From: an uncultured Porphyromonadaceae bacterium
GTDB taxonomy: Bacteria; Bacteroidota; Bacteroidia; Bacteroidales; Porphyromonadaceae
Reading direction: 5' to 3'
Length of the DNA: 64,000 nucleotides
Assembly: GCA_947253625.1 (NCBI GenBank)
Contig: CAMYAB010000004.1
Location: forward strand, 1 to 64,000
The position numbers and the translations under genes were made by a program. Positions 52,901 to 60,282 of this stretch are shown here, in pieces. The notes under the pieces were generated by a model. That model was not told the DNA's origin, did no database searches, and saw only the letters and a list, made by a program, of their open reading frames with translations. Numbering within the stretch: the first letter of the stretch is position 1; each line of letters begins with the position of its first letter.

Positions 52901-53440
52901 CCTATAGGTCTCGTACCCTACATAGGAGACGACCAGCTTGCCCTTGGGCTTGGTTGCTCGGATCGAAAATCGTCCCTCTAGGTCGGTCATCCCGCCGGAC
53001 CCTTCGGCCGGTATCCGGACGGTGGCTCCCGGTATCGTGACTCCATCGGCATCGCATACCACACCTTTCACTACGTGCTCGGCACTCTGGTTGCTCTTGA
53101 TCTTGTAGACGTGGATGGTCTTTCCCTTCACGTCCCCGGCAAAGGGCGAGCCCTTGAGGATCTCCTCCACTGCCTGAGGTACGCTTGCGTTGTCAAAGGA
53201 TACGGTCACCACCCCATTGTAGGCTTTGACCTCTTTGTCGTAGGTGATGCGATAGTGGGTATGCTCCGATATGTAGTCTAGGATAGAGACAATGCTCTTT
53301 TCCCTAAACGAGATGGAGAGTGTCTCGCTCCGTCCTTGCGCCATCGCCCCTTGGGGGACAAGCCATAGGAGGAGCAGTGCCAGCAGCCCAAGTCTTCGTA
53401 GGCTACTCGTGACAGCTGTCTTCGTGATGTTGTTTGCCAT
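49955..53440 (-). CDS. SusC/RagA family TonB-dependent transporter with STN domain
   Basis: The 1161-aa outer-membrane protein starts at ATG 53440 (MANNITKTAVTSSLRRLGLL; the reading to 53572 is a shadow). In order: signal peptide (to about 35), STN domain (SISFREKSIVSILDYISEHT), a carboxypeptidase-D-like domain (VKGVVCDADGVTIPGATVRI), plug domain (GTPGGGGSQVTIRGFSS, PLYVIDGVPV) and a 22-strand barrel ending in LGLNLKF. An STN domain suggests signalling to an anti-sigma factor, although none lies next to it. It imports a SusD-bound substrate with TonB energy. Confidence 0.93.
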   Translation of the reverse strand: MANNITKTAVTSSLRRLGLLALLLLWLVPQGAMAQGRSETLSISFREKSIVSILDYISEHTHYRITYDKEVKAYNGVVTVSFDNASVPQAVEEILKGSPFAGDVKGKTIHVYKIKSNQSAEHVVKGVVCDADGVTIPGATVRIPAEGSGGMTDLEGRFSIRATKPKGKLVVSYVGYETYRGDYASGKELRITLKESVNVLGEVAVIAYGTRNTRELTGSVGTIKGEKLQDLPAPSIETLLQGQLPGVEVTNLSGTPGGGGSQVTIRGFSSLNQQGINDGSPLYVIDGVPVSATTGTATGGINPLASLDPTTIESVEVLKDAASASLYGSRAANGVILITTKKGRSGKPEVNISVTNSMSWLPETPVQMMGHGERLYHLLAAKNYTEAHYDWETDRTIIPKSHKDSYGWDTKGDGMYDYLWRNGAKLEGFDRLPSIAQDSLNTFYNNKSNWWDYIFRLGRVTDADLNATGGTDNVRYMIGGGIYDETGIMIGSSFRRLSYVTNLDINLSPKLQMYSNLSLGYTSKNAGTDMGKVQGLTVDPKLSSTMLPGRGTEIEKETLKQLRDIDQKNSNYNLRLNLGLKYDILKELTLNSSAAINHFGTKVNIFTPDYLSHDKLSSVNVSRVGMTMVQTEHILNYKKTFARDHNFDLMAGATYSYDHLDVVTGEGRGGPTNQIHQVGEGWPSIMTDEYGTIRALQKIQTNLEEQAMLSLLARINYNYRQKYLLDLSIRRDGSSVFGSNVRWGNFPAAGFGWVFSKEALAKDWWWLSFGKVRASWGRSGQKFQEAYLAHGLMSESNTFFGKSGLVPALLANNDLTWEKSDQVDLGLDLELFNYRVKATLDYYNKYSYALLMQTPMPGDVYFVQKMWNNASAISNEGLELSIQADVIRTDQLRWQVMFNISRNWNLFRKSFDGVDMANMILGRPLYGIYAYKDEGYVQSEKDIPYYYDAKGTKTPLLLGGANFPIQVGARKLKDQNMDGKIDSKDLYYAGSTIPQAYGGLSNQVSWKGLTLFLHMNYSLGRKVVNQVKATAFAFSGAFGPIMGDYTRATFWQKPGDVTDHPSIKFASSNYAGQFDGMADSAIENVSFIRLKQATLSYDLPKEWVKKMNIKGIRIHLTGENLLMLTNYSGIDPETIDPMTGKDDGRTYPLSRKVSLGLNLKF

Positions 53441-53890
53441 AGGATGGTCCTGATATTTTTGGGGTTTGTGTTGATCTGTCATTCTTGTACCCGTCCAGGA
53501 GGTGTGGCTACGTGTCACTCCTCTTTGCTGTTGCCTGCTTGCCGGACTAAGTGCAGAGGCAGAGCCATGCACTTGATCCGGGCCTCCGAGTCATTTCGGG
53601 TGCCACAGGGAGCGGGTCTGCCGCTTGGGGCTTGTGTTGATCTTGGTGGGTGGTGCGCTAGAGACACCTATCTAGAAAAGGGACAAAGCACCGAGGCGAC
53701 TGTGAGCCGGTGGGGAAAAGGTGGCTCTTGACACACTTGATGCAACGCCGGCAAAACTCCAGCGTCTTGACTTGGGCATAAAAGGCACCATACCAAGTGA
53801 TCATCATAGCATCCTCTTTTTTTTGTCAATGTCCGATGATATCGGGGGTCGCTTCCCCCATCCATACAAGTGGGGTGGGGAGCCCCCTAG
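53441..53890 (-). promoter_or_regulatory. Long 5' leader of the susC operon
   Basis: From the promoter at 53897-53927 to the susC start is about 450 bases without a recognised gene. The only small frame that looks protein-like is 53658-53807 (listed separately). No known riboswitch is recognised. Confidence 0.4.
53658..53807 (-). CDS. Possible leader peptide, Cys-rich (uncertain)
   Basis: A 49-codon frame (MMITWYGAFYAQVKTLEF and on) contains a cysteine cluster CRRCIKC, and AGAGGA lies four bases ahead of the ATG. It is inside the susC leader. I do not recognise it; it may be chance. Confidence 0.2.
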   Translation of the reverse strand: MMITWYGAFYAQVKTLEFCRRCIKCVKSHLFPTGSQSPRCFVPFLDRCL

Positions 53891-53896
53891 CTGTTC

Positions 53897-53927
53897 CAAA
53901 TTTACAACTATTTTTCTAATGAGCAAA
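53897..53927 (-). promoter_or_regulatory. Promoter of the susC operon
   Basis: On the minus strand, TTTG (53927-53924), a 19-base spacer and TAAATTTGG (from 53904) match the Bacteroidetes promoter. The deduced start is near 53890. Confidence 0.55.
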
Positions 53928-53967
53928 TCCTTTTACTTTTCTTCATACCTAGAGGGGAATATACGGA

Positions 53968-54010
53968 CCAAAGCCGAGTCCCGATCATAGGATCGAGGGC
54001 TCGGCTTTGG
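53968..54010. terminator. Terminator after the TonB receptor gene
   Basis: CCAAAGCCGAG and CTCGGCTTTGG pair perfectly around a loop with its own CGATC-GATCG stem; 35 bases past the stop. Confidence 0.8.
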
Positions 54011-54044
54011 CTTGGTATGTATTGCGCCTCAGTAGGCGATGGGG

Positions 54045-56288
54045 TCAAAAGCGATAGGTGACACCGGCTACAAAGTGAGTGGGAGCGGTAGGAAAGAGGT
54101 AGAGGGTCTCTCCTCGTTTGCCATTTTTGGTAAAGCCCCATACGCTACCATAGCTGCTGTAGTTGGTGTTGTAGAGGTTGATTACTTGTAGCTGAAAGGC
54201 CAGTACCTGACCCTTTGGCAGCTCGTAGTCGTAGTTGACCATCAGGTCACCTACGTAGCGTCCGGGCAGTGCACGTGAGGCAAGGCCCGAGTTGTCCAGG
54301 TGCATTCGGCTGACGTACTGTCCGCCTAGTCGCAGACTGAGAGTGCTCCAGGGGGTCCAGGTGATGGCGTGGTTGAGGATTACGGCAGGGCTCTTGGCGA
54401 TAGGGGTCTCCTTGGCATGATAGCCCACCTTTTCCCAGGTTTCGGCGTCGTCTTCGTAGAAGGTGTAGTCAATGATGCGGTTTTTGGCCACAGTGGCGTT
54501 GAGGTCCAGCGCAAGGCAGCTGAGCGGTTGCCAGCTGATACCGGCCTCTGCACCGAGTCGGTAGCTCTTCGGGACATTGATCATGAGATCCTCGCCCACA
54601 TCACTCTTTTGGCCGTTGGGGACGATCTGGTCCTTGTAGTGCATGAAGTACAGGTTGGCAAAAAGACTCAGCGTCCGACCACTGTAGTTGGCACCTAGCT
54701 CTAGGTCGCCCATGTACTCGGGACGAGGCATGATCCGCTCACCCTTCGGACCATATATTTTGCTCTCAGTGTACATCTTGCGATTGGGCTCTTTGCCAGC
54801 CACTGCGTAGGAGAGGTAGCCACTGGTGTTTTTCGAAAAGAGGTAGGTGACACCTACTTTTGGTAAGAAAAAGTTGTAGTTCAGGGCTTTTGATCCTGTG
54901 TAGTCCAGAACATCGAGGGCCTTGTCCTTTTTGCTCAATCGGTCGGTTGGCCCCTTCATGGTCGCATGCACGTTGCGGTACATGAGGTCGGCATAGAGGA
55001 GGAGCCGTGCGGTAGGTCTCAGTTCGGCTTTGATATACCCCGAGGCATCGGTCTTGGTGGAGTGGTTGCGGTAGTACTCTTGGTTGGGGGTAAAGCCCGC
55101 CGGCTGCACGGCCGCCCATGGCAGTCGTCCGTAGTGGTCCCCGACGTAGTTGTTGATGGCCAAGCCTGCGCTGAGGTGTCCCCAGTTTTGCTTCCAGATC
55201 AGGTTGCCCACTACGCCGTAGAAGTTATTGTCCAGGTACTTCTCACGGATGAGGGAGATCTTGGTCTTGTCTGTAGCAGGAGCCAGACCGTACTCGCCCA
55301 TCTTGCGTTCCGTGCGGTACTCCCTAGTGAATCCCTTGCCACCTGTGTGGTGTAGGGTCAGCTCGTAGGTCAGATTGTCAGTCGGGGCATGCTGAAAGAT
55401 CGCATACGTGTGTCCCTGTCGGTAGTTGTCCGTCTGGTCGTCGTAGTAGCGAAAGTCTTTGGGATCATCGTTGGGGTTGATGAGGCCGGCGCTATTGAAC
55501 GTACGTCCATACTTGCTGATATCCTTTGGGGTGATGCCATTCCAGGAGATGCCTGTCTTTTGATCCCCTAGGTGGTGGATCAGTCGGAGCGAGTAGTTCT
55601 CGCCCCCATAGTAGGCTTGCAGGAGGTAGGAGCGTCCACGGCTGTGGCTGCGGTCGATGTACCCTTTGCTACGCACGCCGGACAGTGCGGCACTGAGCCT
55701 AAGCCCGGTCCCCTCTATATTGCCAGTGTGGAGGGTGATGGAGTTGCGGTTGAGCCCATACATACCCATATAGGTGGATACGCTACCACCTGAGGTGACG
55801 GAGGGGAGTGCTGTACGCATATCCATCGTGGCTCCAAACGCACCGGCACCAAATGTAGAGGCACCGGCACCGCGTACCACCACGATGTCTCTCAGCCGGC
55901 TCCCAAAGTCCGGCATATTGGCCCAAAATACAGCTTGGCTCTCACTGTCGTTTACCGGTACACCGTTCACCGTGATATTGACACGGCTGGGGTCTACACC
56001 ACGGATCGAAAAGCCGGTGTACCCACCAAAAAGGCCACTGTCCGAGGTAGTAATGAGAGAGGGAGTCCCCTTTAGCATCATCGGGACATCCCACGCCGTG
56101 GAGCGTCGCGACAGCTTGTCTTGAGTGAGGGTTTGCTTGGTGAGAGGGGTCAGCTGTCCGGGGCGAGTGCCCAGTACCTCGACCTCCCCCAGATCGTACT
56201 CTCGAGCGACTTCCTGTGCCGAGAGGGTGGCGGTAAACAACGTAACCGCACAAGGGATCAAAATTGATCGAACCGGATTGGTAATCAT
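54045..56288 (-). CDS. TonB-dependent receptor, probable thiamin transporter
   Basis: The 747-aa outer-membrane protein has a signal peptide (IPCAVTLFTATLSAQ), then DLGEVEVLGTRPGQLTPLT (TonB-box and plug start), plug motifs GFSIRGVDPSRVNITVNGVPV and VVRGAGASTFGAGAFGATM, and a barrel ending HFVAGVTYRF with the terminal aromatic. It has no carboxypeptidase-like N-terminal domain, unlike SusC proteins. A TPP riboswitch with a terminator precedes it, so the likely cargo is thiamin or a phosphate ester of it, as for thiamin-regulated receptors known in Bacteroides. The cargo is inferred from regulation, not from the protein. Confidence 0.85.
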   Translation of the reverse strand: MITNPVRSILIPCAVTLFTATLSAQEVAREYDLGEVEVLGTRPGQLTPLTKQTLTQDKLSRRSTAWDVPMMLKGTPSLITTSDSGLFGGYTGFSIRGVDPSRVNITVNGVPVNDSESQAVFWANMPDFGSRLRDIVVVRGAGASTFGAGAFGATMDMRTALPSVTSGGSVSTYMGMYGLNRNSITLHTGNIEGTGLRLSAALSGVRSKGYIDRSHSRGRSYLLQAYYGGENYSLRLIHHLGDQKTGISWNGITPKDISKYGRTFNSAGLINPNDDPKDFRYYDDQTDNYRQGHTYAIFQHAPTDNLTYELTLHHTGGKGFTREYRTERKMGEYGLAPATDKTKISLIREKYLDNNFYGVVGNLIWKQNWGHLSAGLAINNYVGDHYGRLPWAAVQPAGFTPNQEYYRNHSTKTDASGYIKAELRPTARLLLYADLMYRNVHATMKGPTDRLSKKDKALDVLDYTGSKALNYNFFLPKVGVTYLFSKNTSGYLSYAVAGKEPNRKMYTESKIYGPKGERIMPRPEYMGDLELGANYSGRTLSLFANLYFMHYKDQIVPNGQKSDVGEDLMINVPKSYRLGAEAGISWQPLSCLALDLNATVAKNRIIDYTFYEDDAETWEKVGYHAKETPIAKSPAVILNHAITWTPWSTLSLRLGGQYVSRMHLDNSGLASRALPGRYVGDLMVNYDYELPKGQVLAFQLQVINLYNTNYSSYGSVWGFTKNGKRGETLYLFPTAPTHFVAGVTYRF

Positions 56289-56347
56289 TTTTTTTGCTTG
56301 ACGTTATTGGATAAAAATTGTACTCAAAACGTCACCTGCAAAAAGGG

Positions 56348-56374
56348 AAGTGACCGCCACACGGGGCGCCACTT
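56348..56374 (-). terminator. Riboswitch terminator hairpin
   Basis: On the minus strand AAGTGGCGCC-cgtgt-GGCGGTCACTT forms a stem followed by CCCTTTTT. It lies 17 bases past the aptamer and is the likely expression platform. Confidence 0.65.
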
Positions 56375-56390
56375 ATCTCGAGAAGAATCA

Positions 56391-56468
56391 CGCTTTTCCT
56401 ACGCAGGCATTATCCTACAGGTACAGAGGGTATCTCATCTCAGCCACAAGTCGTGGCACCCCTAAGCG
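56391..56468 (-). promoter_or_regulatory. TPP riboswitch (THI element)
   Basis: On the minus strand, CGCTTAGGGGTGCC is followed by GGCTGAGATGAGATACC, then TGTACCTG, GGATAATGCC and TGCGTAGGAAAAGCG. These are the conserved P2-J3/2, pyrimidine-sensor and P4-P5 segments of the thiamin-pyrophosphate aptamer, and CGCTT/AAGCG closes P1. A terminator follows at 56348-56374, so binding TPP should stop transcription of the receptor gene. Confidence 0.95.
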
Positions 56469-56483
56469 AGTGACTTAGCGACG

Positions 56484-56513
56484 CAAAGGTACCTCTATTC
56501 TGTGACTTCCCAA
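56484..56513 (-). promoter_or_regulatory. Promoter of the TPP-regulated receptor
   Basis: Minus strand: TTG (56513-56511), a 19-base spacer and TACCTTTGC (from 56491). The transcript should begin near 56477, just before the aptamer. Confidence 0.7.
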
Positions 56514-56559
56514 AAGCGCCCCCAGTCACTCACCATACGGGCAGAAAGCATTTAATTGA

Positions 56560-56568
56560 TATATTTGC
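56560..56568 (+). promoter_or_regulatory. -7 box of the ribbon-helix-helix gene
   Basis: TATATTTGC, 46 bases before the start; no TTG upstream at the usual distance. Confidence 0.45.
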
Positions 56569-56614
56569 AAAAACGCATAAAAAACAAGCACATAAATAGA
56601 CAAAGAGACACGAT

Positions 56615-56884
56615 ATGGCAAAGAAATTTGACTTGAACAAAATGATTGGCGACCTAAAAGGACAGACAAACTCATCTACGCAAACAGAAAAAACAGGTCG
56701 TGCATCAAAGAGTGACGTAGCCGATGAGCAGGCTAGAGTCTCTATGGTCTTGCCGGCAGACCTTTGGAAAAAGGTAAAACTATTGGCCCTAAGCAGAGGT
56801 GTTGCCGCAAGCGGAATCATCCGAGACTTACTAAGCCAGGAAATACATACCGCTGAGAAAAAAGGGGAGATCCCGATTTTATGA
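56615..56884 (+). CDS. Small ribbon-helix-helix-type protein
   Basis: The 89-aa product has a polar N-terminal 40 residues, then RVSMVLPADLWKKVKLLALS and GVAASGIIRDLLSQEI: a strand followed by two helices in the pattern of ribbon-helix-helix DNA-binding proteins (antitoxins, plasmid regulators). No toxin or partition gene adjoins it. It has its own promoter and stands alone. Target and function unknown. Confidence 0.65.
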   Translation: MAKKFDLNKMIGDLKGQTNSSTQTEKTGRASKSDVADEQARVSMVLPADLWKKVKLLALSRGVAASGIIRDLLSQEIHTAEKKGEIPIL

Positions 56885-57089
56885 TTTCTAAATAAGGACG
56901 TACCCTCGCCTTGGCTATTGCTTTTTGTGTCTTCTATACAGGGCACCCAGAGCGTGCTGCCAAGTATTTGAGGGACAGCCATAATTCTGGGAAAACGGAC
57001 ACCCCAAAAAGCTAAAAACGAGACGATTTTGGAGCCTCAAAAGCCCCTTTTTTGGACGTTGATAATCAGATACTTGCAGAGAGCCTCGA

Positions 57090-57165
57090 GTTTCACGGAT
57101 AGAAGCAAATGGTTTCACGGATAGAAGCAAAAGGTTTCACGGATAGGAGCGATTGCTTAGGCGGA
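57090..57165 (+). repeat. 22-bp tandem repeat array, family B copy 4
   Basis: CACGGATAGAAGCAA-type units at 57094, 57116 and 57138 (22-bp period; the third reads GATAGGAGCG) and a diverged fourth. The left flank (GATAATCAGATACTTGCAGA, GCCTCGAG) matches other copies. The 409-base gap 56885-57293 also holds the tRNA promoter. Confidence 0.88.
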
Positions 57166-57246
57166 ACAAAGGCGCTCGCCTCCCGGCACGTCAAGCCACG
57201 AATTTTGGCCCCAAGCCCATCGGACCACAAGTCGCCCTCTTTTTGC

Positions 57247-57278
57247 TTGCCAAGTCTGAGGCTTTTTGGTACCTTTGC
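57247..57278 (+). promoter_or_regulatory. Promoter of tRNA-Arg
   Basis: TTG (57247-57249), a 20-base spacer and TACCTTTGC (57270-57278), 16 bases before the tRNA. Confidence 0.65.
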
Positions 57279-57293
57279 ACAAAATAAAGTGCT

Positions 57294-57370
57294 GGTTGAG
57301 TAGCTCAACTGGATAGAGCAACAGCCTTCTAAGCTGTAGGTTCTGGGTTCGAGTCCCAGCTCAATCACCA
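57294..57370 (+). tRNA. tRNA-Arg (anticodon TCT)
   Basis: Acceptor arms GGTTGAG and CTCAATC pair (one G-T). The anticodon stem ACAGC/GCTGT encloses CTTCTAA (anticodon TCT, reading AGA). T arm CTGGG-TTCGAGT-CCCAG. Unlike the other two tRNAs here, CCA is encoded. Confidence 0.95.
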
Positions 57371-57415
57371 AAGCAGAGGGTGCGCCAAATGTTTGGCGCA
57401 CCCTCTGCTTTTATT
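57371..57415. terminator. Bidirectional terminator, GGTG(T/C)G family copy 5
   Basis: AAGCAGAGGGTGCGCCAAA and TTTGGCGCACCCTCTGCTT form a perfect 19-bp stem, then TTTATT. It separates tRNA-Arg (+) and creD (-). Confidence 0.88.
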
Positions 57416-57455
57416 GGTTCTGTCGGAGTCTATCCGACTTTTTTCTTCTCTTTTT

Positions 57456-58829
57456 TTAGGGCCTGTCTTTGGTTATCGTAGCGGAGTAGTACATGACAAG
57501 CGCAAGGATGACAAAGAGTAGGATACTGCCGGCGAGTAGCGCATAGGTCTCTATCTGCAGGAGTACGTAGATCGCCAGGTAGAGGATGGAGGAGATGGCG
57601 CAGAGTATCAGTGCTTGCTTTTTGTCTCGCAGGATCATCCTGAAGTAGGCGGTATTTAGGCCGATGGTCATGACTGAGGCTATGAGGTAGGCCCAGCCAA
57701 ACCCTGTGACTTCGCTGAAGGAGAGTAGGAGCGCATAGTAGAGTACCAGAGAGGAGCCTGTGAGTATGTAGTGGATGGCATTGATCGTGCGGCCTTGGCG
57801 TCTCAGGCTGAGCTCTGTGAGGTAGACGGACAGAATCGTAAGTATGATCACCAGGATGCCGTAGTTGATGCTACGATCGGTCTGGGCATAGCAGTCTACC
57901 GGTATGATCAGGTTGACGAAGTAGCTGTTGAACAGCAGCGAGCTGTAGTTGTCGTCAGTGGTGACATAGTTCTCCTCGAGGAATGTACTGTACTCGGCGC
58001 TGAACCCATCTTTGTCGGATCGGCTTGTCGTCGGTATTTTGTTGCCCATGAAGGCGACATTGTCCCAGTTGCCGTCTATGGTACTCTGAGCCGAGATGCC
58101 GCAGGCTATTATCCCAAACTTGTCACTTCCTCTGACCTTGGTGTCTAGGCTAAATTTGAGGTCTTGCAGCTCTTGAAGATCGTGGATGGGGTATTTTGCG
58201 GTCAGGGGACCAACCATGTCCGTGCTGTAGTCCCATTCAATGGCGGGGGAATCGTTGTACTCACCATCGAAATAACCGCACATCGTGGCTTTGGGTGCCG
58301 ATTTCATCTTTAGGATCGTGTCGTTCAGCTGAATCTGGACGGCATCCAAGTATCCGACACGGTCGCTTATAGCAAAGGTGATTTTGGCTTCATCCAAGCG
58401 GTGGGTGCCGGGGACCTCCTTTAGGGCTTCCAGGATATCCTCGGCTTTCCAAGTACCACTGATGTTTACGGTGGCATCGTAGACCGCCACCTCATAGATG
58501 GTGCGGTGGCGACGCTGGACCTCTAACTGGGCCTTGGAAGTGAGCTGGCGGGGAAAGATGTGGAGCTCTTTTTCTTCGTTTTTGTTTGTTTGGGTGTAGG
58601 GTATGACGAGTATGGGGGTCCTGATACATTGGCTCTGTCCCCAACGAGCGGTAATTTCTTGCTTGACTGCTTTGCTGGTACTTTGGCGAGAGTCCACCTG
58701 AAAGTGCACCAATTGCAACGGAATCAATAGGACTAAGGCAAAAAGTCCGATCAACAGTGACTTGCCCATGAAGGAGATGGAGTTGTACCCGGTGGATGGG
58801 TAGATGGGTGGCTTTGTTTCGGTATTCAT
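57456..58829 (-). CDS. creD: CreD family inner-membrane protein
   Basis: The 457-aa protein has one N-terminal helix (about 22-42, LLIGLFALVLLIPLQLVHF), a large periplasmic domain (about 50-320, with RTPILVIPYTQ and GDNVAF-like blocks) and about five C-terminal helices (325-455). This is the CreD arrangement. CreD is linked to envelope stress and beta-lactam response in other bacteria; its mechanism is unknown. It is a single gene with no creBC nearby. Confidence 0.88.
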   Translation of the reverse strand: MNTETKPPIYPSTGYNSISFMGKSLLIGLFALVLLIPLQLVHFQVDSRQSTSKAVKQEITARWGQSQCIRTPILVIPYTQTNKNEEKELHIFPRQLTSKAQLEVQRRHRTIYEVAVYDATVNISGTWKAEDILEALKEVPGTHRLDEAKITFAISDRVGYLDAVQIQLNDTILKMKSAPKATMCGYFDGEYNDSPAIEWDYSTDMVGPLTAKYPIHDLQELQDLKFSLDTKVRGSDKFGIIACGISAQSTIDGNWDNVAFMGNKIPTTSRSDKDGFSAEYSTFLEENYVTTDDNYSSLLFNSYFVNLIIPVDCYAQTDRSINYGILVIILTILSVYLTELSLRRQGRTINAIHYILTGSSLVLYYALLLSFSEVTGFGWAYLIASVMTIGLNTAYFRMILRDKKQALILCAISSILYLAIYVLLQIETYALLAGSILLFVILALVMYYSATITKDRP

Positions 58830-58885
58830 GATTTTTGTGTGTTTGTTGTATGGTTTGTTATCGTCTGCTGTGTGTTGTGGGGCTA

Positions 58886-59557
58886 CTATCCGGAGGTGGA
58901 GGGTAGGCGTAGGTAGGGGGCGAGTCGCAGTGAGTCGTCTCGAGTGAAAGCTCCTGAGTGCATGAGCACCCTCCAGTCGATGGGGTCGCCCTTGCGCAGG
59001 AGGTCACGGAGGACATTGCGGTGACGGTAGCTGAGGTAGGGGTGGTAGGGGATGCTGTCTTGGCCGATGAGGAGTGGCCTGACCGGTGCCGCTAGTCGAA
59101 AGTAGGGCTTGATCTTGTCGTATCGCTCTCGATCCATGCCGTAGATCTCCTGGAGTTGCTCCACGACGTAGTATCCGCCTAGGAGGCCTCGGTACTTGGC
59201 GATCTTGCGGGCAAATCCGGGGCCGATGCCCGGTACGCTCTGCAGGGCTAGGGTGTCGGCGGTGTTGAGGTCGATGGTCTCGCCGTTGTGCAACTTGAGG
59301 ACTTGCGGTGCCCGCTTGGGTGGCCCGGGGTAGCGGTCAGTCTTGATGGGTGATGGCTCCTTTGGGGGTGTCGGAGTGGCGGTGCCAAGGGGTGGTGTCT
59401 TGGTGGTGTCGGTGGGGATCCGGATGCTGTCCGAGGAGATGGACTCGGTCGCCACTGCTGTAGTGGTGTGCGCTACGAGGATCGAGTAGGCTACGTATCC
59501 GAGCATTAGGAGGATACCGATGAGGACCATTCGCTTATCGGACGGGTTGAGTTTCAT
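58886..59557 (-). CDS. Helix-hairpin-helix protein, ComEA-like
   Basis: The 223-aa protein has one N-terminal membrane helix (about 9-27, MVLIGILLMLGYVAYSILVA), a Pro/Thr-rich spacer (about 40-85), then an HhH segment IDLNTADTLALQSVPGIGPGFARKI with a second hairpin in LQEIYGMDRERYDKIKPYF. ComEA-type proteins bind incoming DNA in the periplasm; a DNA-binding envelope protein is likely here, but the longer C-terminus is not typical. It overlaps the ABC gene by four bases. Confidence 0.78.
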   Translation of the reverse strand: MKLNPSDKRMVLIGILLMLGYVAYSILVAHTTTAVATESISSDSIRIPTDTTKTPPLGTATPTPPKEPSPIKTDRYPGPPKRAPQVLKLHNGETIDLNTADTLALQSVPGIGPGFARKIAKYRGLLGGYYVVEQLQEIYGMDRERYDKIKPYFRLAAPVRPLLIGQDSIPYHPYLSYRHRNVLRDLLRKGDPIDWRVLMHSGAFTRDDSLRLAPYLRLPSTSG

Positions 59558-60282
59558 AGAGCTTCGGGGTGGGGTGAGGATTCGTTTTCCGAGAGAGGCT
59601 GTTTTCTTTCACTCGTGATCAGTCCGTCACTGAGCAGGATGGTCCGGTCAGCTATCTTGGATATCTCGGGGTCATGGGTTACGACTACGATTGTTTGCCC
59701 GGTCTGCTCCCTAAGCTCCTGAAAGATCCGGTGGAGCTCTTGCTTATTGGTGCTGTCGAGTGCTCCGGTGGGCTCGTCGGCAAAGATGACTTGGGGGTCA
59801 TTGATGAGTGCTCTGGCCACTGCCACGCGTTGTTTTTCGCCACCGCTGAGCTGAGCCGGTCGGTGGGTGAGTCGCTCTTGCAGTCCCAGTCGGCTGAGGA
59901 GTGTGCGTGCTTTGGCCAGTGCTGCTTTCCGGCTTGCTCCGCCAATCATGGCCGGGATGGCTACATTTTCCTCTGCCGAAAACTCGGGCAAGAGCTGATG
60001 AAACTGGAAGACAAAGCCAATGTTACGGTTTCGGAAGTCGGCTTGGAGGTTGGTGTTGAGGTGATGGACATCTACGTTATTGATGAGTACCCGTCCACTG
60101 TCGGGACGGTCGAGTACGCCTAGGATCTGCAGTAGGGTTGTCTTGCCTGCGCCACTGGCTCCGACGATGGCGACAATCTCCGCCGGGTGTACCTCGAGTG
60201 AGATACCCTTGAGTATCTCTAGGTGCCCAAAGCTCTTGTGGATCGACTCTGCAGAAATGATGGCAGTGGATGTGGTGGTCAT
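59554..60282 (-). CDS. ABC transporter ATP-binding protein, LolD-like
   Basis: The 242-aa ATPase starts MTTTSTAIISAESIHKSF at 60282. Walker A GASGAGKTT (about residue 46), Q-loop VFQFHQLLPEF, signature LSGGEKQRVAV, Walker B VIFADEPTGALDS and H-loop VVVTHD are all present. The FQFHxLLPEF and EPTGALDS forms are those of the LolD/MacB class, which powers lipoprotein release or export. Its permease is not adjacent. It overlaps tcdA by four bases. Confidence 0.88.
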   Translation of the reverse strand: MTTTSTAIISAESIHKSFGHLEILKGISLEVHPAEIVAIVGASGAGKTTLLQILGVLDRPDSGRVLINNVDVHHLNTNLQADFRNRNIGFVFQFHQLLPEFSAEENVAIPAMIGGASRKAALAKARTLLSRLGLQERLTHRPAQLSGGEKQRVAVARALINDPQVIFADEPTGALDSTNKQELHRIFQELREQTGQTIVVVTHDPEISKIADRTILLSDGLITSERKQPLSENESSPHPEAL

